Both the position numbers and the translations under genes were made by a program. A stretch of 64,000 nucleotides of DNA, from the NCBI GenBank assembly GCA_966211335.1, contig CBIHNF010000001.1, forward strand, positions 434,001 to 498,000. The letters run 5' to 3'. Below the pieces are notes generated by a model. That model was not told the origin of the DNA. It did not search any database and saw only the letters and a program-made list of their open reading frames with translations. Source of the DNA: JAPWJZ01 sp966211335 (lineage in GTDB: Bacteria; Pseudomonadota; Alphaproteobacteria; Micavibrionales; UBA2020). Shown here piece after piece: positions 20,137-28,709 of this stretch. The stretch's first letter is position 1. Each line of letters opens with the position of its first letter.

Positions 20137-21669
20137 ATGAAGCCGCAGCTGCCGCCCCCCGCCGATACCGACAAAGCGCTGGAGATTTTCAAGGCGGCGA
20201 TCACGGGTGATTTACCCGCGCTGCAAAACCTGTATGGCGATGGCAGCAATGCCGCGCTCAATAAACTGGAAGTGGTGCTGGAACCCGCGCTGGACATTAA
20301 CGCCGCAACGCTCGCCGTCTTCAAGCTCGTCAACCTGCACGCCATGGCCGAACCGCTGAATGCCGCGCTCTATATGGCGGCTTTCCGCGGCCATGACGCG
20401 GTGGTTGATTTTCTGATTGCGAAAGGTGATGTCGACCAGCGCAGCCTTGATGCCGCCCTGTTCGGTGCCGCGCAGACGGGCCGGCTTGACTTGTTCAAAA
20501 AGCTGGAAGCCGCCGGCGCCAATCCGTTCTTTGACAATCACCTGTGCCTGTCCGACAGCATCGCCGAAAACCGCATGGTGATGGCGGATTATATTTTGTC
20601 AAAGAATGCGGAAGGCGCGGCCAACGTCGCCCTCGTCGCCTATATCGAGAATAACCGCCTTTCCCGCGCCGAAGACGCGGTGTTCGAGGTGACGGATCAT
20701 CTGCCCGCCATGGCGGCCATTACCCGCGCGTTGTCCGACCGCCGCGTGCTGCGGGGCTTGAGCCAGCTGGAAGGCCGGCCGGAAGAATATCTCAACCTCA
20801 TGGACACCATCATTAGCTTCAATGAAGGCTACGGCAACGACGTGCCCTATCTCCTCGACCAAACGCTGCTGCTGGCGCTGGAGCAATGGTCGCCGCGCGT
20901 CATTCTGCGCCTGCTGGAGCATGAACAGTTCAACGCCATTCCGCAACGCGAAGAAAAACTGGCCGCCATTCTCGCGCTTGCCGCCTTTGCGCCGGGTCAG
21001 GGCCTCGGGCTTGACCGCGAGGTGCAGGAAGTCCTTATCGAAAAACTGCTCGAGCGCGGCGTTTCTGCCCATTCCGCCCTAAAGCGCGGGATTGAAGACG
21101 GCAATGCCGATGTTGCGGCGCTCGGCCTCCGCTTCGGCGCCGACCCGCGCGGGGACCTGCTCAATCTCGCGCGCCAGAAAACAGGCGGCGGGGCTGCCGC
21201 CGTGCTCAAAGTGCTGGATGCCGAAGAACAGCGCCGCGATACCGCCGACTGGGAAGCGTTCAAATCAAACCTCGGCGATGCTTTCAATGCCGCGGCCCTT
21301 CGCACCACCGACATCACCACCGGCCGCACCGGCCTGCAGCTCGCCGCGGCAGCGGGTGAGGGCGCTTCGGCCATCGACGCGCTCAAAGCCTCGCCGCAAC
21401 CCCTCAACGCATCCGAACTGCTGCTGAAGGACGAATTCGGCCGCGCCGCCATCGACATGCTGGCGCGGAAGGGGCAGGTGCAGGGCTTGCTCGACAAGAA
21501 CCTTTGGCACCTGCGTGAAGAGGAATACAAATCTGTACACGAGGCGCTGCCGCCGGGCGTGAAGGGTTACATCGCCGAAGCGCATCACGAGCTGCTCACG
21601 ACCCTTAAAGTCCAGCGCGATACGGAAGCCCTGCGGCAGCGCGGCGGCAAGCCCTGGCGGCTGAAATAA
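20137..21669 (+). CDS. Ankyrin-like repeat protein with shared C-terminal module (4 of 6)
   Basis: This 510-residue protein starts directly after the previous stop (TAAATG), so it is probably translated by re-initiation. Ankyrin-like units are clear around residues 65-170 (for example ALYMAAFRGHDAVVDFLIAK) and degenerate later. The shared module is at about residues 385-510: RTGLQLAA (Gly399), LLKDEFGRAAIDML, LWHLREEE (Trp457), LPPGVKGYI, and the tail LRQRGGKPWRLK. It has no signal peptide or membrane helix. It ends the first transcription unit; a new promoter lies downstream. Confidence 0.82.
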   Translation: MKPQLPPPADTDKALEIFKAAITGDLPALQNLYGDGSNAALNKLEVVLEPALDINAATLAVFKLVNLHAMAEPLNAALYMAAFRGHDAVVDFLIAKGDVDQRSLDAALFGAAQTGRLDLFKKLEAAGANPFFDNHLCLSDSIAENRMVMADYILSKNAEGAANVALVAYIENNRLSRAEDAVFEVTDHLPAMAAITRALSDRRVLRGLSQLEGRPEEYLNLMDTIISFNEGYGNDVPYLLDQTLLLALEQWSPRVILRLLEHEQFNAIPQREEKLAAILALAAFAPGQGLGLDREVQEVLIEKLLERGVSAHSALKRGIEDGNADVAALGLRFGADPRGDLLNLARQKTGGGAAAVLKVLDAEEQRRDTADWEAFKSNLGDAFNAAALRTTDITTGRTGLQLAAAAGEGASAIDALKASPQPLNASELLLKDEFGRAAIDMLARKGQVQGLLDKNLWHLREEEYKSVHEALPPGVKGYIAEAHHELLTTLKVQRDTEALRQRGGKPWRLK

Positions 21670-21708
21670 TAGTATTAAAATACAATATCTTAGCTGTTTA
21701 CTTCGGGT

Positions 21709-21737
21709 TTGACCGTCCTGCTCATTATGTATAGTAT
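21709..21737 (+). promoter_or_regulatory. Probable sigma-70 promoter for the last three array genes
   Basis: TTGACC at 21709-21714 and TAGTAT at 21732-21737 are separated by 17 bases in an AT-rich stretch. Transcription would start near 21744, 25 bases before the next ATG. Confidence 0.6.
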
Positions 21738-21768
21738 TGAGCATCTTCAGCAGTGATGGATTCGACAA

Positions 21769-22653
21769 ATGGCGAGCCCTGACAAGGACAGCGACAACGG
21801 CAAACGCGGCATCACGGGTTTCGTGAAGAAAGCGTTCAACAACCTGCGCCGCTTCACCAGCCAGTTCCGCCAGACGCGGCTCGACCGCGCGCTTATCAAC
21901 TGTGCGCGCACGGGCCGCGATATCCGCGCCTCCTTCCTGATCGCCTCCGGTGCCAACCCGCGCGCGCAGAATTTTGAAGCGCTCAAGCTCGCAGCGCAAT
22001 TCGCGCATATGAATGTGCTGCGCGTCCTCCTCAAAAACGGCGTCGATGCGAATGAAGGGCAGGGTATTGCTCTGCAAGTCGCGGTGAAGGAAGGCCAGCG
22101 CGATGTCGTGACCTACCTGCTGCAACAGGGCGCGGATATCCACGCCAAGCAGGATGAAGCCATCATCCTCGCCGCCTCCACCCGCAACACCCGCATGATG
22201 GAGCTGATGATTGCCAGCGGGGCGGATGTGAACGCCCGCAACGGCGAACCGCTGCGCACCGCCGCCGCCGGCGGTAATGAATTCGTCCTCCGCATGCTCA
22301 TCAAGGCCGGCGCGGATGCGGGCAAAGATGATAACGCCGCCCTCTACTGGGCCTGCCGCAACGGCCACCGCAACGCCGCCGATGTGTTGATTGCCGCCGG
22401 TGCCGATATCCACGCCCGCAACGGCGTGATGGTCGATGTCGCGGCCGCCTTCGGCCATGCGCGCGTTTTGACGCTGCTGCTGCAGAAGGGCGCGAAAGTG
22501 CCGGCCGACGGCGGTCTGGCCATGCGCTGGGCAAAACAGAATGGCCAGCTACAGACGGTCAAAATTCTCGAAAGCTGGCTGGCGGACGACAAAGCCGCAA
22601 AAGCGCGCAAGGCACCGCCGCCGCCCCCCGCCGCCACCGGCCCCCGCCCGTGA
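21769..22653 (+). CDS. Ankyrin-repeat protein, 31-residue repeat type, no C-terminal module
   Basis: This 294-residue protein is the most regular member of the array: a basic 40-residue start, then about eight consecutive repeats of roughly 31 residues, such as NGEPLRTAAAGGNEFVLRML and KAGADAGKDDN. The repeats lack TPLH but keep the central LL..GAD. It ends in a Pro/Ala-rich tail and has neither the conserved Trp nor the shared module of the other six. The next gene's GTG overlaps its stop by 4 bases. It is probably a soluble binding protein, perhaps a partner of its neighbours. Confidence 0.88.
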   Translation: MASPDKDSDNGKRGITGFVKKAFNNLRRFTSQFRQTRLDRALINCARTGRDIRASFLIASGANPRAQNFEALKLAAQFAHMNVLRVLLKNGVDANEGQGIALQVAVKEGQRDVVTYLLQQGADIHAKQDEAIILAASTRNTRMMELMIASGADVNARNGEPLRTAAAGGNEFVLRMLIKAGADAGKDDNAALYWACRNGHRNAADVLIAAGADIHARNGVMVDVAAAFGHARVLTLLLQKGAKVPADGGLAMRWAKQNGQLQTVKILESWLADDKAAKARKAPPPPPAATGPRP

Positions 22654-23567
22654 CGACCGATAACCTGCCATCGCCGCGCGACCGCTGGATCGCCAAGATG
22701 CAGACGGCAACGCCGGAGGAAAAAAACAACGCGCTTCATCTGGCGATTGATACCTTAAGCTATGAACAGGTGACCCTGCTGCTCGACAGCGGCATGGATA
22801 CCACACAAGTCACCAACGGCATTCCGCTGCTCGCCTGGGCCATCCGCCGCACGGATGACTGGGATATGACGAACCTGCTGCTCGACAAAGGCTGCACGGC
22901 CGAAGGCGTCAATTTCAAGGACCTCTGGGCGCTGGTCGATGAAGACAGGTATCAGGCCTATGGGCTTATCGGCCGCCTTGTCGATGCCGGCATGACGCTG
23001 GAGGAAAAAGCCAAGGCCGCCATTTTCATGGCCATGCACGGCGATGAAGGTGCGGTCGAACACCGCCTGCTGAAACCCGGCGAAGATATCCTCTCGCTGC
23101 TCGATGAAGGCCGCGCGCATGACAGCCAGAATGCGCTCGCCAAAATTATCGTGAATAATGAGGGCATCGAGGCGCTTTATGCCGCCCATGTCGCGGGCGG
23201 CCTCACGCGCGAAAAATTCACCGAGGCGGTTGATGCCAACGGCATGACCGGCCTGCAACTCTGCGTCCGCGCCGGAAAGTTTGATGACGCAATCGCCTTC
23301 TTCGCCGAAAACAAGGTGGATGCCGCAGATTTCACGCGGGAAGATAAATTCGGCCAGTCGGTCATCTCCCTGCTCGGCCACCGTCAGCAGCTTGAAAAAG
23401 CCTTTGCCCCGCAGCTGTGGCACAGCCAGCCGGAAGCGGCGGCGCAACTGCTGGAACAGGTGCCGGAGCGCTACAAACCCCAGCTCGACGCTGTTAAAAT
23501 CAGCCGCGAGATCGCGCAGACGCGCCTTGCCAAAAAACCCAAATTCTCCCTGAGCCCGAAGGCGTGA
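22650..23567 (+). CDS. Ankyrin-like repeat protein with shared C-terminal module (5 of 6)
   Basis: This 305-residue protein starts at GTG 22650, which overlaps the previous stop (GTGA). About three degenerate ankyrin-like helix pairs lie in residues 20-130. The shared module is well kept: TGLQLCV (Gly201), FTREDKFGQSVISLLG, LWHSQ (Trp257), VPERYKPQLD and the tail RLAKKPKFSL. Gly-to-Trp is 56 residues, as in three paralogues, and 48 residues follow the Trp. It is coupled to the next gene by another 4-base overlap. Confidence 0.83.
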   Translation: MTTDNLPSPRDRWIAKMQTATPEEKNNALHLAIDTLSYEQVTLLLDSGMDTTQVTNGIPLLAWAIRRTDDWDMTNLLLDKGCTAEGVNFKDLWALVDEDRYQAYGLIGRLVDAGMTLEEKAKAAIFMAMHGDEGAVEHRLLKPGEDILSLLDEGRAHDSQNALAKIIVNNEGIEALYAAHVAGGLTREKFTEAVDANGMTGLQLCVRAGKFDDAIAFFAENKVDAADFTREDKFGQSVISLLGHRQQLEKAFAPQLWHSQPEAAAQLLEQVPERYKPQLDAVKISREIAQTRLAKKPKFSLSPKA

Positions 23568-25192
23568 CCATGGCGGAGAGTAACCCCATCGACAAACACC
23601 TGAAAAAAGCCATCGAAGACGGTGATCTCCGCACCGTACAAATTTTGTGCGAGGTTGACGGCGTCAACTGGCGGCAGGGCGACCAGCAGGCGCTTTATTT
23701 CGCCCTGCAGGAAGACGCCCGCGATATCGCCGCATATTTCATCAAGGACCTGTTCAAGGACCGCGATGAAGAGACGCAAAAAGCCTTCGCCGCCACCATC
23801 AACATCGCCCTCGTGCCGCAGGGCGGCATTTTGTCGCAATTCGTGCTGGCGCTGCAGGGCGGCGCCACGGGCCTCTTCCGTCATATGGCGGAAACGAAAC
23901 CCGACGAGGTGCGCCGCATGGCGCCCGCGCTGATTGTCGCGCTGGAGGCGCTTGATTTCATCAAGCCCGCGCTTGCGATTGGCTGCGACAAAGAATTCAT
24001 GAATGGCGCGGTGCTGTCCCTCGCCGTGGCAAAGGGCGACACAGCGCTGGTCGAATTCATGCTGGAAAACGGCGCCGACCCCAATGTGCGCGAAAACGCC
24101 AAACAGCCGACCCCGGACGATACCACCAAAAAGCCCCGCCACTGCCTGCACGAAGCATTAAAGCTTGAGGACGAAGGCCTGCGCCTGCACATGCTGCAGC
24201 TGCTGCACAACGCCGGCGCGGACTTGCGCAGCAACAAGGCCGATGGGTTGAAGGATATGCTGTGCGAAGACCCGCGGCTGGTGATTGACTATTACGGCCC
24301 CGCCTCCAAGCTGCCGCTGCTCATCGCCCTTGCCGAAGGCGCGACATTGCCGGAAGGCACAAGGGCGGTGATTGAACACCACTACCCCGAAGCCCTGAAA
24401 TGGCGGCAGTCGCAAATGCTGCCCTACCTCTTCGATGCGCAGCGGGAAGACAGTTCCCGCTGGTACGAAAAGCTGAAAGCGCGCGACCGTGCGGAAGATG
24501 ACGCGCTGCTGCTGAAACTCGTTATTTTGTCGGATGACGCCCGCACCATCACGCCCTTCATGATGAGCCTCGGCTTTTCGCCACGGGCGGAGCGCGACCG
24601 GCCGCTCACCCTCGCCGTCATGCTCGGCAAGGCGGAGGTTTTCAACACCCTCGCCAGCAACGGGGCCGATATTTACGCCGGCAACGGCGAGGCTTTTGCG
24701 CTGGCGCGACAGCTGGATGATGCGGAATCCCTCGCCGCCCTGCAGCAGCTGACGGCAAGCCTTGAAGAGCGTTTTGCCAAAAAACTCAAAAACCAGTTCT
24801 CCACCGGCATGACGCTGCCCACCCTGCGCGTCGGCCGCACCGAAGACAACGGCGATACCGGCCTTGTCACGCTCGCCAAAGCGGGCATGGCGCAGGAACT
24901 GGCGGAAAAAGGCGTGCTCTACGGCATGACGGCGGCAGATTTCCTCAGCCCCTCCAAACAGCAAAGCACCTTCGCCGCCATCCTTGCCGCGCGCGGCGAG
25001 CATAAATTATTGTTCGATGAACGCATCTGGGGCCGCGACGACAAAGGCCCGCAAGCGGTGTTTGCAAGTTTAAGCGACTACGACAAGGCCGTCGCCCTGC
25101 CATACTTCCGCGAAACCCAGCAGGCGCAGGTGGCCAGAGCCAATCAGGAAGCCCTCCGCGCCCGCGCGAAAAATCTGAAATTGAAGCCTTAA
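23564..25192 (+). CDS. Ankyrin-like repeat protein with shared C-terminal module (6 of 6)
   Basis: This 542-residue protein is the last of the plus-strand array. Repeats are clear at about residues 20-70, 145-170 (LSLAVAKGDTALVEFML) and 340-370, with divergent helical regions between. The shared module is at about residues 420-542: TLRVGRTEDNGDTGL (Gly433), FLSPSKQQSTFAAILAARGE, IWGRDD (Trp489), and the tail LRARAKNLKLKP. The GTG at 23564 overlaps the previous stop; ATG 23570, two codons later, is also likely. No terminator was recognised after it. Confidence 0.83.
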   Translation: MTMAESNPIDKHLKKAIEDGDLRTVQILCEVDGVNWRQGDQQALYFALQEDARDIAAYFIKDLFKDRDEETQKAFAATINIALVPQGGILSQFVLALQGGATGLFRHMAETKPDEVRRMAPALIVALEALDFIKPALAIGCDKEFMNGAVLSLAVAKGDTALVEFMLENGADPNVRENAKQPTPDDTTKKPRHCLHEALKLEDEGLRLHMLQLLHNAGADLRSNKADGLKDMLCEDPRLVIDYYGPASKLPLLIALAEGATLPEGTRAVIEHHYPEALKWRQSQMLPYLFDAQREDSSRWYEKLKARDRAEDDALLLKLVILSDDARTITPFMMSLGFSPRAERDRPLTLAVMLGKAEVFNTLASNGADIYAGNGEAFALARQLDDAESLAALQQLTASLEERFAKKLKNQFSTGMTLPTLRVGRTEDNGDTGLVTLAKAGMAQELAEKGVLYGMTAADFLSPSKQQSTFAAILAARGEHKLLFDERIWGRDDKGPQAVFASLSDYDKAVALPYFRETQQAQVARANQEALRARAKNLKLKP

Positions 25193-25245
25193 ATCAAGCA
25201 TGTTCTTTGAAAGCAGTAACACAGCGGCGGGTAGCTTTGGCGTGG

Positions 25246-25920
25246 TTATTGAGCCATTTGCCATTTGCTATCGCCGTTCTTTTTTTCGCGTTGCAATACA
25301 GATATGAAATAATAAGCGGTGCCATTGCCATCCCTCGCACAACCGTCTGAATAGGCATCATCGTCAATAATAACATTGGTAGAGTCCGCCACAGGTTCTT
25401 CTGTAATACGAATTGCGCCAGGACAATATTTGAGATCGATGTTGTCAAGTATGACCACAAGATGATCCTTAATTCTTCCGTCCGGTAAATGCTGACGACG
25501 AATATTAAAATGAAAACTGGTACTTCTGCCGTTCGTCAACGACTGAATGCTTTTTATTCCCATCCACCAGTTGACGTAGTAATGATTATTACTGTCTAAA
25601 ATTGGCGTTACTATATAGTCGTCGTTATAGCCTTGCGTAAGTCTCTTGCCCGTCAATTGAAATTTTTCAAAAGCGGAAACATCGCTCTTGCCTAGTTTTT
25701 TAATTCTTTCAAAATAATATTTTATGTCATTTCCCAACCTTGGCATTTCATTTTTCACGTCCAAAAAGGTGTCTGAATCGTAGTGAACGATGAGATCCTT
25801 TGCAATTTTCTGATCGTGCGTTGAAATTTCATTATTTATAAATTTATAAAAGACCCCTGTGCACAATAAAATTATCAACCCCGTAAACAGCAAAATTCTG
25901 CTTCTATTGGAGAAAGACAT
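25246..25920 (-). CDS. AT-rich orphan gene for a membrane-anchored protein
   Basis: This 224-residue protein has one N-terminal membrane helix (about residues 8-27) and a periplasmic part rich in Asn, Asp, Tyr and Lys. No family is recognised. Base composition is clearly more AT-rich than the flanking genes, as is the 280-base region upstream, which suggests recent acquisition. Two cysteines near residues 165 and 194 could form a disulphide. It is transcribed towards the end of the ankyrin array. Confidence 0.65.
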   Translation of the reverse strand: MSFSNRSRILLFTGLIILLCTGVFYKFINNEISTHDQKIAKDLIVHYDSDTFLDVKNEMPRLGNDIKYYFERIKKLGKSDVSAFEKFQLTGKRLTQGYNDDYIVTPILDSNNHYYVNWWMGIKSIQSLTNGRSTSFHFNIRRQHLPDGRIKDHLVVILDNIDLKYCPGAIRITEEPVADSTNVIIDDDAYSDGCARDGNGTAYYFISVLQREKKNGDSKWQMAQ

Positions 25921-26121
25921 GTCGGTTTAATCCCAAGTTAAGGAAGATACAAACAGCAGATATGCAGATGCTATACCTGACAGAGTTAGACGCAAATATC
26001 TTATACAATCGGAAAAATTTTAGGAGCGAATACTAAAAAAATTATAATACCAAAAAGGCATGTACGTTTTATTGTGAGAGCTAAATTGAATTTATCGATC
26101 AAAGCTGAAGCCGATAGATAA

Positions 26122-26165
26122 GAAAACAGCCCCTACCAATAAAGGCAAGGGCTGTTTCAATTTTG
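26122..26165. terminator. Probable terminator after the TetR gene
   Basis: A stem of AACAGCCC with GGGCTGTT, extended by partly paired bases around an AATAAA loop, is flanked by AT-rich tracts on both sides. It would end the minus-strand TetR gene. Confidence 0.6.
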
Positions 26166-26198
26166 TCCTGAAGATATGCCGGAAGCTGTTAAACGCGT

Positions 26199-26783
26199 TT
26201 AAGCCGCCAGCGCGCGGAAGACGCAGGTGCGGGCGTCGTCGATATATTGTTTCGGCGCTTTCAGTTTGGTCATGGCGCGCATCGAGAAGATGGTGCTCAT
26301 CATGAAGCGGGCGTATTCGCGGGAATCCTTGGCTTCAGGAATCTGGCCGGCTTTTTTCGCGCGGTCGATGCAGAGGGTGAAGGCGTCCTCGATCTTCGCA
26401 AGGTAGTGATGCAGCGTTGCCGTGATGGTGTCGTTGATCTTGGTGATCTCCAGCAGCGAATTGACAAGGAAGCAGCCGGCACTGGTTTCCGGTTTTGCGC
26501 ATTCTTCGGTGATGCGGTCGACATAGGCTTTCAGTGCCTTCAGCGCATCCGGCTCCTCGTTCATGGCTTTCAGCTGCGGCATGATGTGCTCTTCAAAGTT
26601 CAGCTTCAGCGCGGCTTCAAAAACTTTTTCCTTGTCGCCGAGCGCGTTGTAGACCGAGCCGAGGTGCAGGCCAAGGCGGCTTGCAAGGTCGCGCATCGAG
26701 GTTGATTCATATCCCTGTGCCCAGAAGCTTTCCATTGCGGTGTGCAGGGCCTTGTCGCGGCAGAATTCCAGTTTCCGTCCCAT
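26199..26783 (-). CDS. TetR-family transcriptional regulator
   Basis: This 194-residue protein has a TetR helix-turn-helix at about residues 8-52 (ALHTAMESFWAQGYESTSMR, then a LGSVYNALGDKEKVF recognition region). The remainder is the all-helical ligand domain, with CFLVNSLLE near residue 104, close to the TetR_C pattern seen in regulators related to AcrR/NemR. It is usually a ligand-relieved repressor. No obvious target gene is adjacent; a palindrome upstream (26965-26978) is a possible operator for autoregulation. A terminator follows the gene. Confidence 0.92.
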   Translation of the reverse strand: MGRKLEFCRDKALHTAMESFWAQGYESTSMRDLASRLGLHLGSVYNALGDKEKVFEAALKLNFEEHIMPQLKAMNEEPDALKALKAYVDRITEECAKPETSAGCFLVNSLLEITKINDTITATLHHYLAKIEDAFTLCIDRAKKAGQIPEAKDSREYARFMMSTIFSMRAMTKLKAPKQYIDDARTCVFRALAA

Positions 26784-27312
26784 GTAATCCAGATCCTTCT
26801 AAAAATAGCGGGTAAAAATTTTGGTGCCGTGGTGGAAAATTCATGTGCAGCCGCGGCTGCCGCGGAAATTGGCTTTTTTGAACAAGCCGGCGGTCAGGGG
26901 GCTACAGGCGTTTTTATAAACAGCTGCGCGCATGAATGCAATTATTCCGTCATATTTTTTACAATGAACACCCGTTCAAGTACTTTGGATATCAATGACT
27001 TAGTCAAGCTTTTTGCCCCAAACAGCGTTAACAATCTTTTCATAGATTGGGGTTAGACTTGGAAGTATCGCAGCAAATTGGTGCCGGTGTTTTTGCCGGC
27101 GGCAGGGGTTTATAAGTGCCTGTCAGCGCCGGTGTGAAGCGCATGTTTTAATGAGAGAATTCAGGCACCAAGCACGTGTTTTTGACCTGTCATTTCCGGC
27201 ACTTTTTTCCTTCCAGAACATTCGGCATAGAAGCGCCGTTGCGATCAGGTGAATGCGCCTGTACCGCATCTTCGCGCTGTTTTGTTTCGACCACCAACAG
27301 GAGCTTTGAATA
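26784..27312. other. Long intergenic region, 529 bases
   Basis: No convincing gene on either strand. It holds one clear palindrome (26965-26978), a short AT-rich tract near 26940-27000, and no RNA gene that I recognise. The upstream region of the TetR gene and of the small gene at 27313 both lie here. Confidence 0.5.
26965..26978. promoter_or_regulatory. Palindrome, possible TetR operator
   Basis: TGAAC and GTTCA are separated by four bases (TGAACACCCGTTCA). TetR-family regulators often bind such inverted repeats near their own genes. It is 180 bases upstream of the TetR start. Binding is inferred. Confidence 0.35.
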
Positions 27313-27558
27313 ATGGGCCAGCTTGATAAGACGTTCACCGGCGAAAGCTATGAAACCCGCGAACTTGCCTGGGAATTGCAGCAACCCCACCCCGACCAGC
27401 AGCGAATCAGGTTCCTGCTCGATACGGAAGCGGATCTCCGCATGGCGCTGCGCCTTGCGAATATCGGTGAAAAAGACATCCTGAAGCGCCCGGCCCTGCG
27501 CCCCCTGCAGCTGCAGAAATACCTGCATGAGCTGCCGCGCGAGGCCGCCGGACTTTAA
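27313..27558 (+). CDS. Small hypothetical protein, 81 residues
   Basis: The protein is soluble, acidic and mostly helical (TRELAWELQQPHPDQQRIRF), with no recognised family. ATG 27313 follows AGGAG at 9 bases, a good site. It converges with the gene ending at 27579. The length and helix-rich pattern would fit one or two degenerate ankyrin helices, but this is not demonstrable. Confidence 0.55.
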   Translation: MGQLDKTFTGESYETRELAWELQQPHPDQQRIRFLLDTEADLRMALRLANIGEKDILKRPALRPLQLQKYLHELPREAAGL

Positions 27559-27578
27559 GTTCTAACCGGCTGCAAGCT

Positions 27579-27899
27579 TTATTTCGGCGCGGGGAGTTTT
27601 TTCTTCTCGAGGCTTTGCGGCGATTTCATCTCGGCGATGTCTTTTTTCATCGCCGCCATGTCCGCCTCCAGCTGGCGCAGTTTTTTCATTTCGGCTTCCT
27701 GCTGCCGTGCGGCGACGGCCAGCGCCTTCGCCTGCATCGACAAAAGCTGCATCGTGAAATCATCGTTGATGCTTTCCTTGCGGCGCGCGTAGTAATCAAA
27801 AATCGTCGAGAGTTCGTCGACGCGCTCGGCCAGCGTGCCATCCGCTTTTTCGATGATCCAGGTGATGCGGTTTTCACCGTCCTTGCGCACATAGGCCAT
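27579..27899 (-). CDS. Small coiled-coil protein, 106 residues
   Basis: The first 30 residues are mixed (YVRKDGENRITWIIEK), and residues 45-95 form a strongly charged coiled coil with heptad-like Met/Leu/Ala positions, ending in a Lys/Pro tail. It starts 4 bases after the stop of the ankyrin gene upstream (27904-28596), with GGAG before ATG 27899, so the two are co-transcribed. It may be a partner of that ankyrin protein. No family is recognised. Confidence 0.6.
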   Translation of the reverse strand: MAYVRKDGENRITWIIEKADGTLAERVDELSTIFDYYARRKESINDDFTMQLLSMQAKALAVAARQQEAEMKKLRQLEADMAAMKKDIAEMKSPQSLEKKKLPAPK

Positions 27900-27903
27900 G
27901 GTT

Positions 27904-28596
27904 TCAAGCTCCGGGTTTTTTAAAAGTAACGGTGCGCACGGGCCGCATCGCACGCGTCGATCCGTTGATCAGGTCATGCTGCAATTTTACGGCCGTCAGC
28001 AGCTGCGCCAAATCAAACTGTTTCTGCACGTTCTGGTTCAGTCGCACGGCAAGGTCGAGCGGCGTGACGCCATCGTGATTGGCAAGGTTGGCATCGGCGC
28101 CATGTTTCACCAGCGCATCGGCCGTCAGCAAATGCCCGCGCTGTACGGCGGCCAGCAGGCTGGTGTTGCCCTTCTTGTCCTGCTGGTCCACAGGCGCGCC
28201 GCGTTTCACCAGCAGCTCGACGGCTGTCGTTTGTCCGTTATGCGCCGCGCGAAACAGCGGGCTTGCGCCCCAGTTGTCTTCGGCATTTACCACCGCATTT
28301 TTCGCCAGCAGAAAGTGAATGGCATCATTCCTGCCTTTGCGGGCGGCGAAGTGCAGCGGCGTTGCGTTATCGTCATCCCGCACATTGGCGTCGGCCTTCG
28401 GGCTTGCCAGCAGGTCGTTCAAAATTGTCGCATCTTCCCGCTCCGCCGCGTAATGCAGCGCGGTCGTGCCTTGCGCATCCTTCCACACCGGCGATGCGCC
28501 AAGCGCCAGCAAGGTTAGCGCCTCGTCACGCCGTCCGTTAAAGACGGCCGTGCTGAGCAGCTGGTCGAGCGACTGGATGTCATTATCTTCTGTCAT
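27904..28596 (-). CDS. Ankyrin-repeat protein, 230 residues
   Basis: Five to six canonical 33-residue repeats fill residues 10-190, with clear TALHYAA, TPLHFAA, SPLFRAAHNGQ and TPLDLAVR units. The C-terminus reads RAMRPVRTVTFKKPGA, nearly the same as the end of the ankyrin protein at 49366-50151 on the far side of the phage cluster. It has no signal peptide. It is followed after 4 bases by a small coiled-coil gene, with which it is probably co-transcribed. Confidence 0.9.
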   Translation of the reverse strand: MTEDNDIQSLDQLLSTAVFNGRRDEALTLLALGASPVWKDAQGTTALHYAAEREDATILNDLLASPKADANVRDDDNATPLHFAARKGRNDAIHFLLAKNAVVNAEDNWGASPLFRAAHNGQTTAVELLVKRGAPVDQQDKKGNTSLLAAVQRGHLLTADALVKHGADANLANHDGVTPLDLAVRLNQNVQKQFDLAQLLTAVKLQHDLINGSTRAMRPVRTVTFKKPGA

Positions 28597-28647
28597 GGGG
28601 CTGTTTATACCACCGGCACATTATTTATGTCAAAATAAACGACCATG

Positions 28648-28686
28648 AAAAAAGCCCCTCCCGCGATGACGCAGGAGGAGCTTTTT
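28648..28686. terminator. Intrinsic terminator
   Basis: An imperfect GC-rich stem (GCCCCTCCCGC with GCAGGAGGAGC) with an A run on the left and a T run on the right. It lies just after the stop of the minus-strand gene at 28710. Confidence 0.75.
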
Positions 28687-28709
28687 AATCGGTTAAAGGC
28701 TTCTATTCC

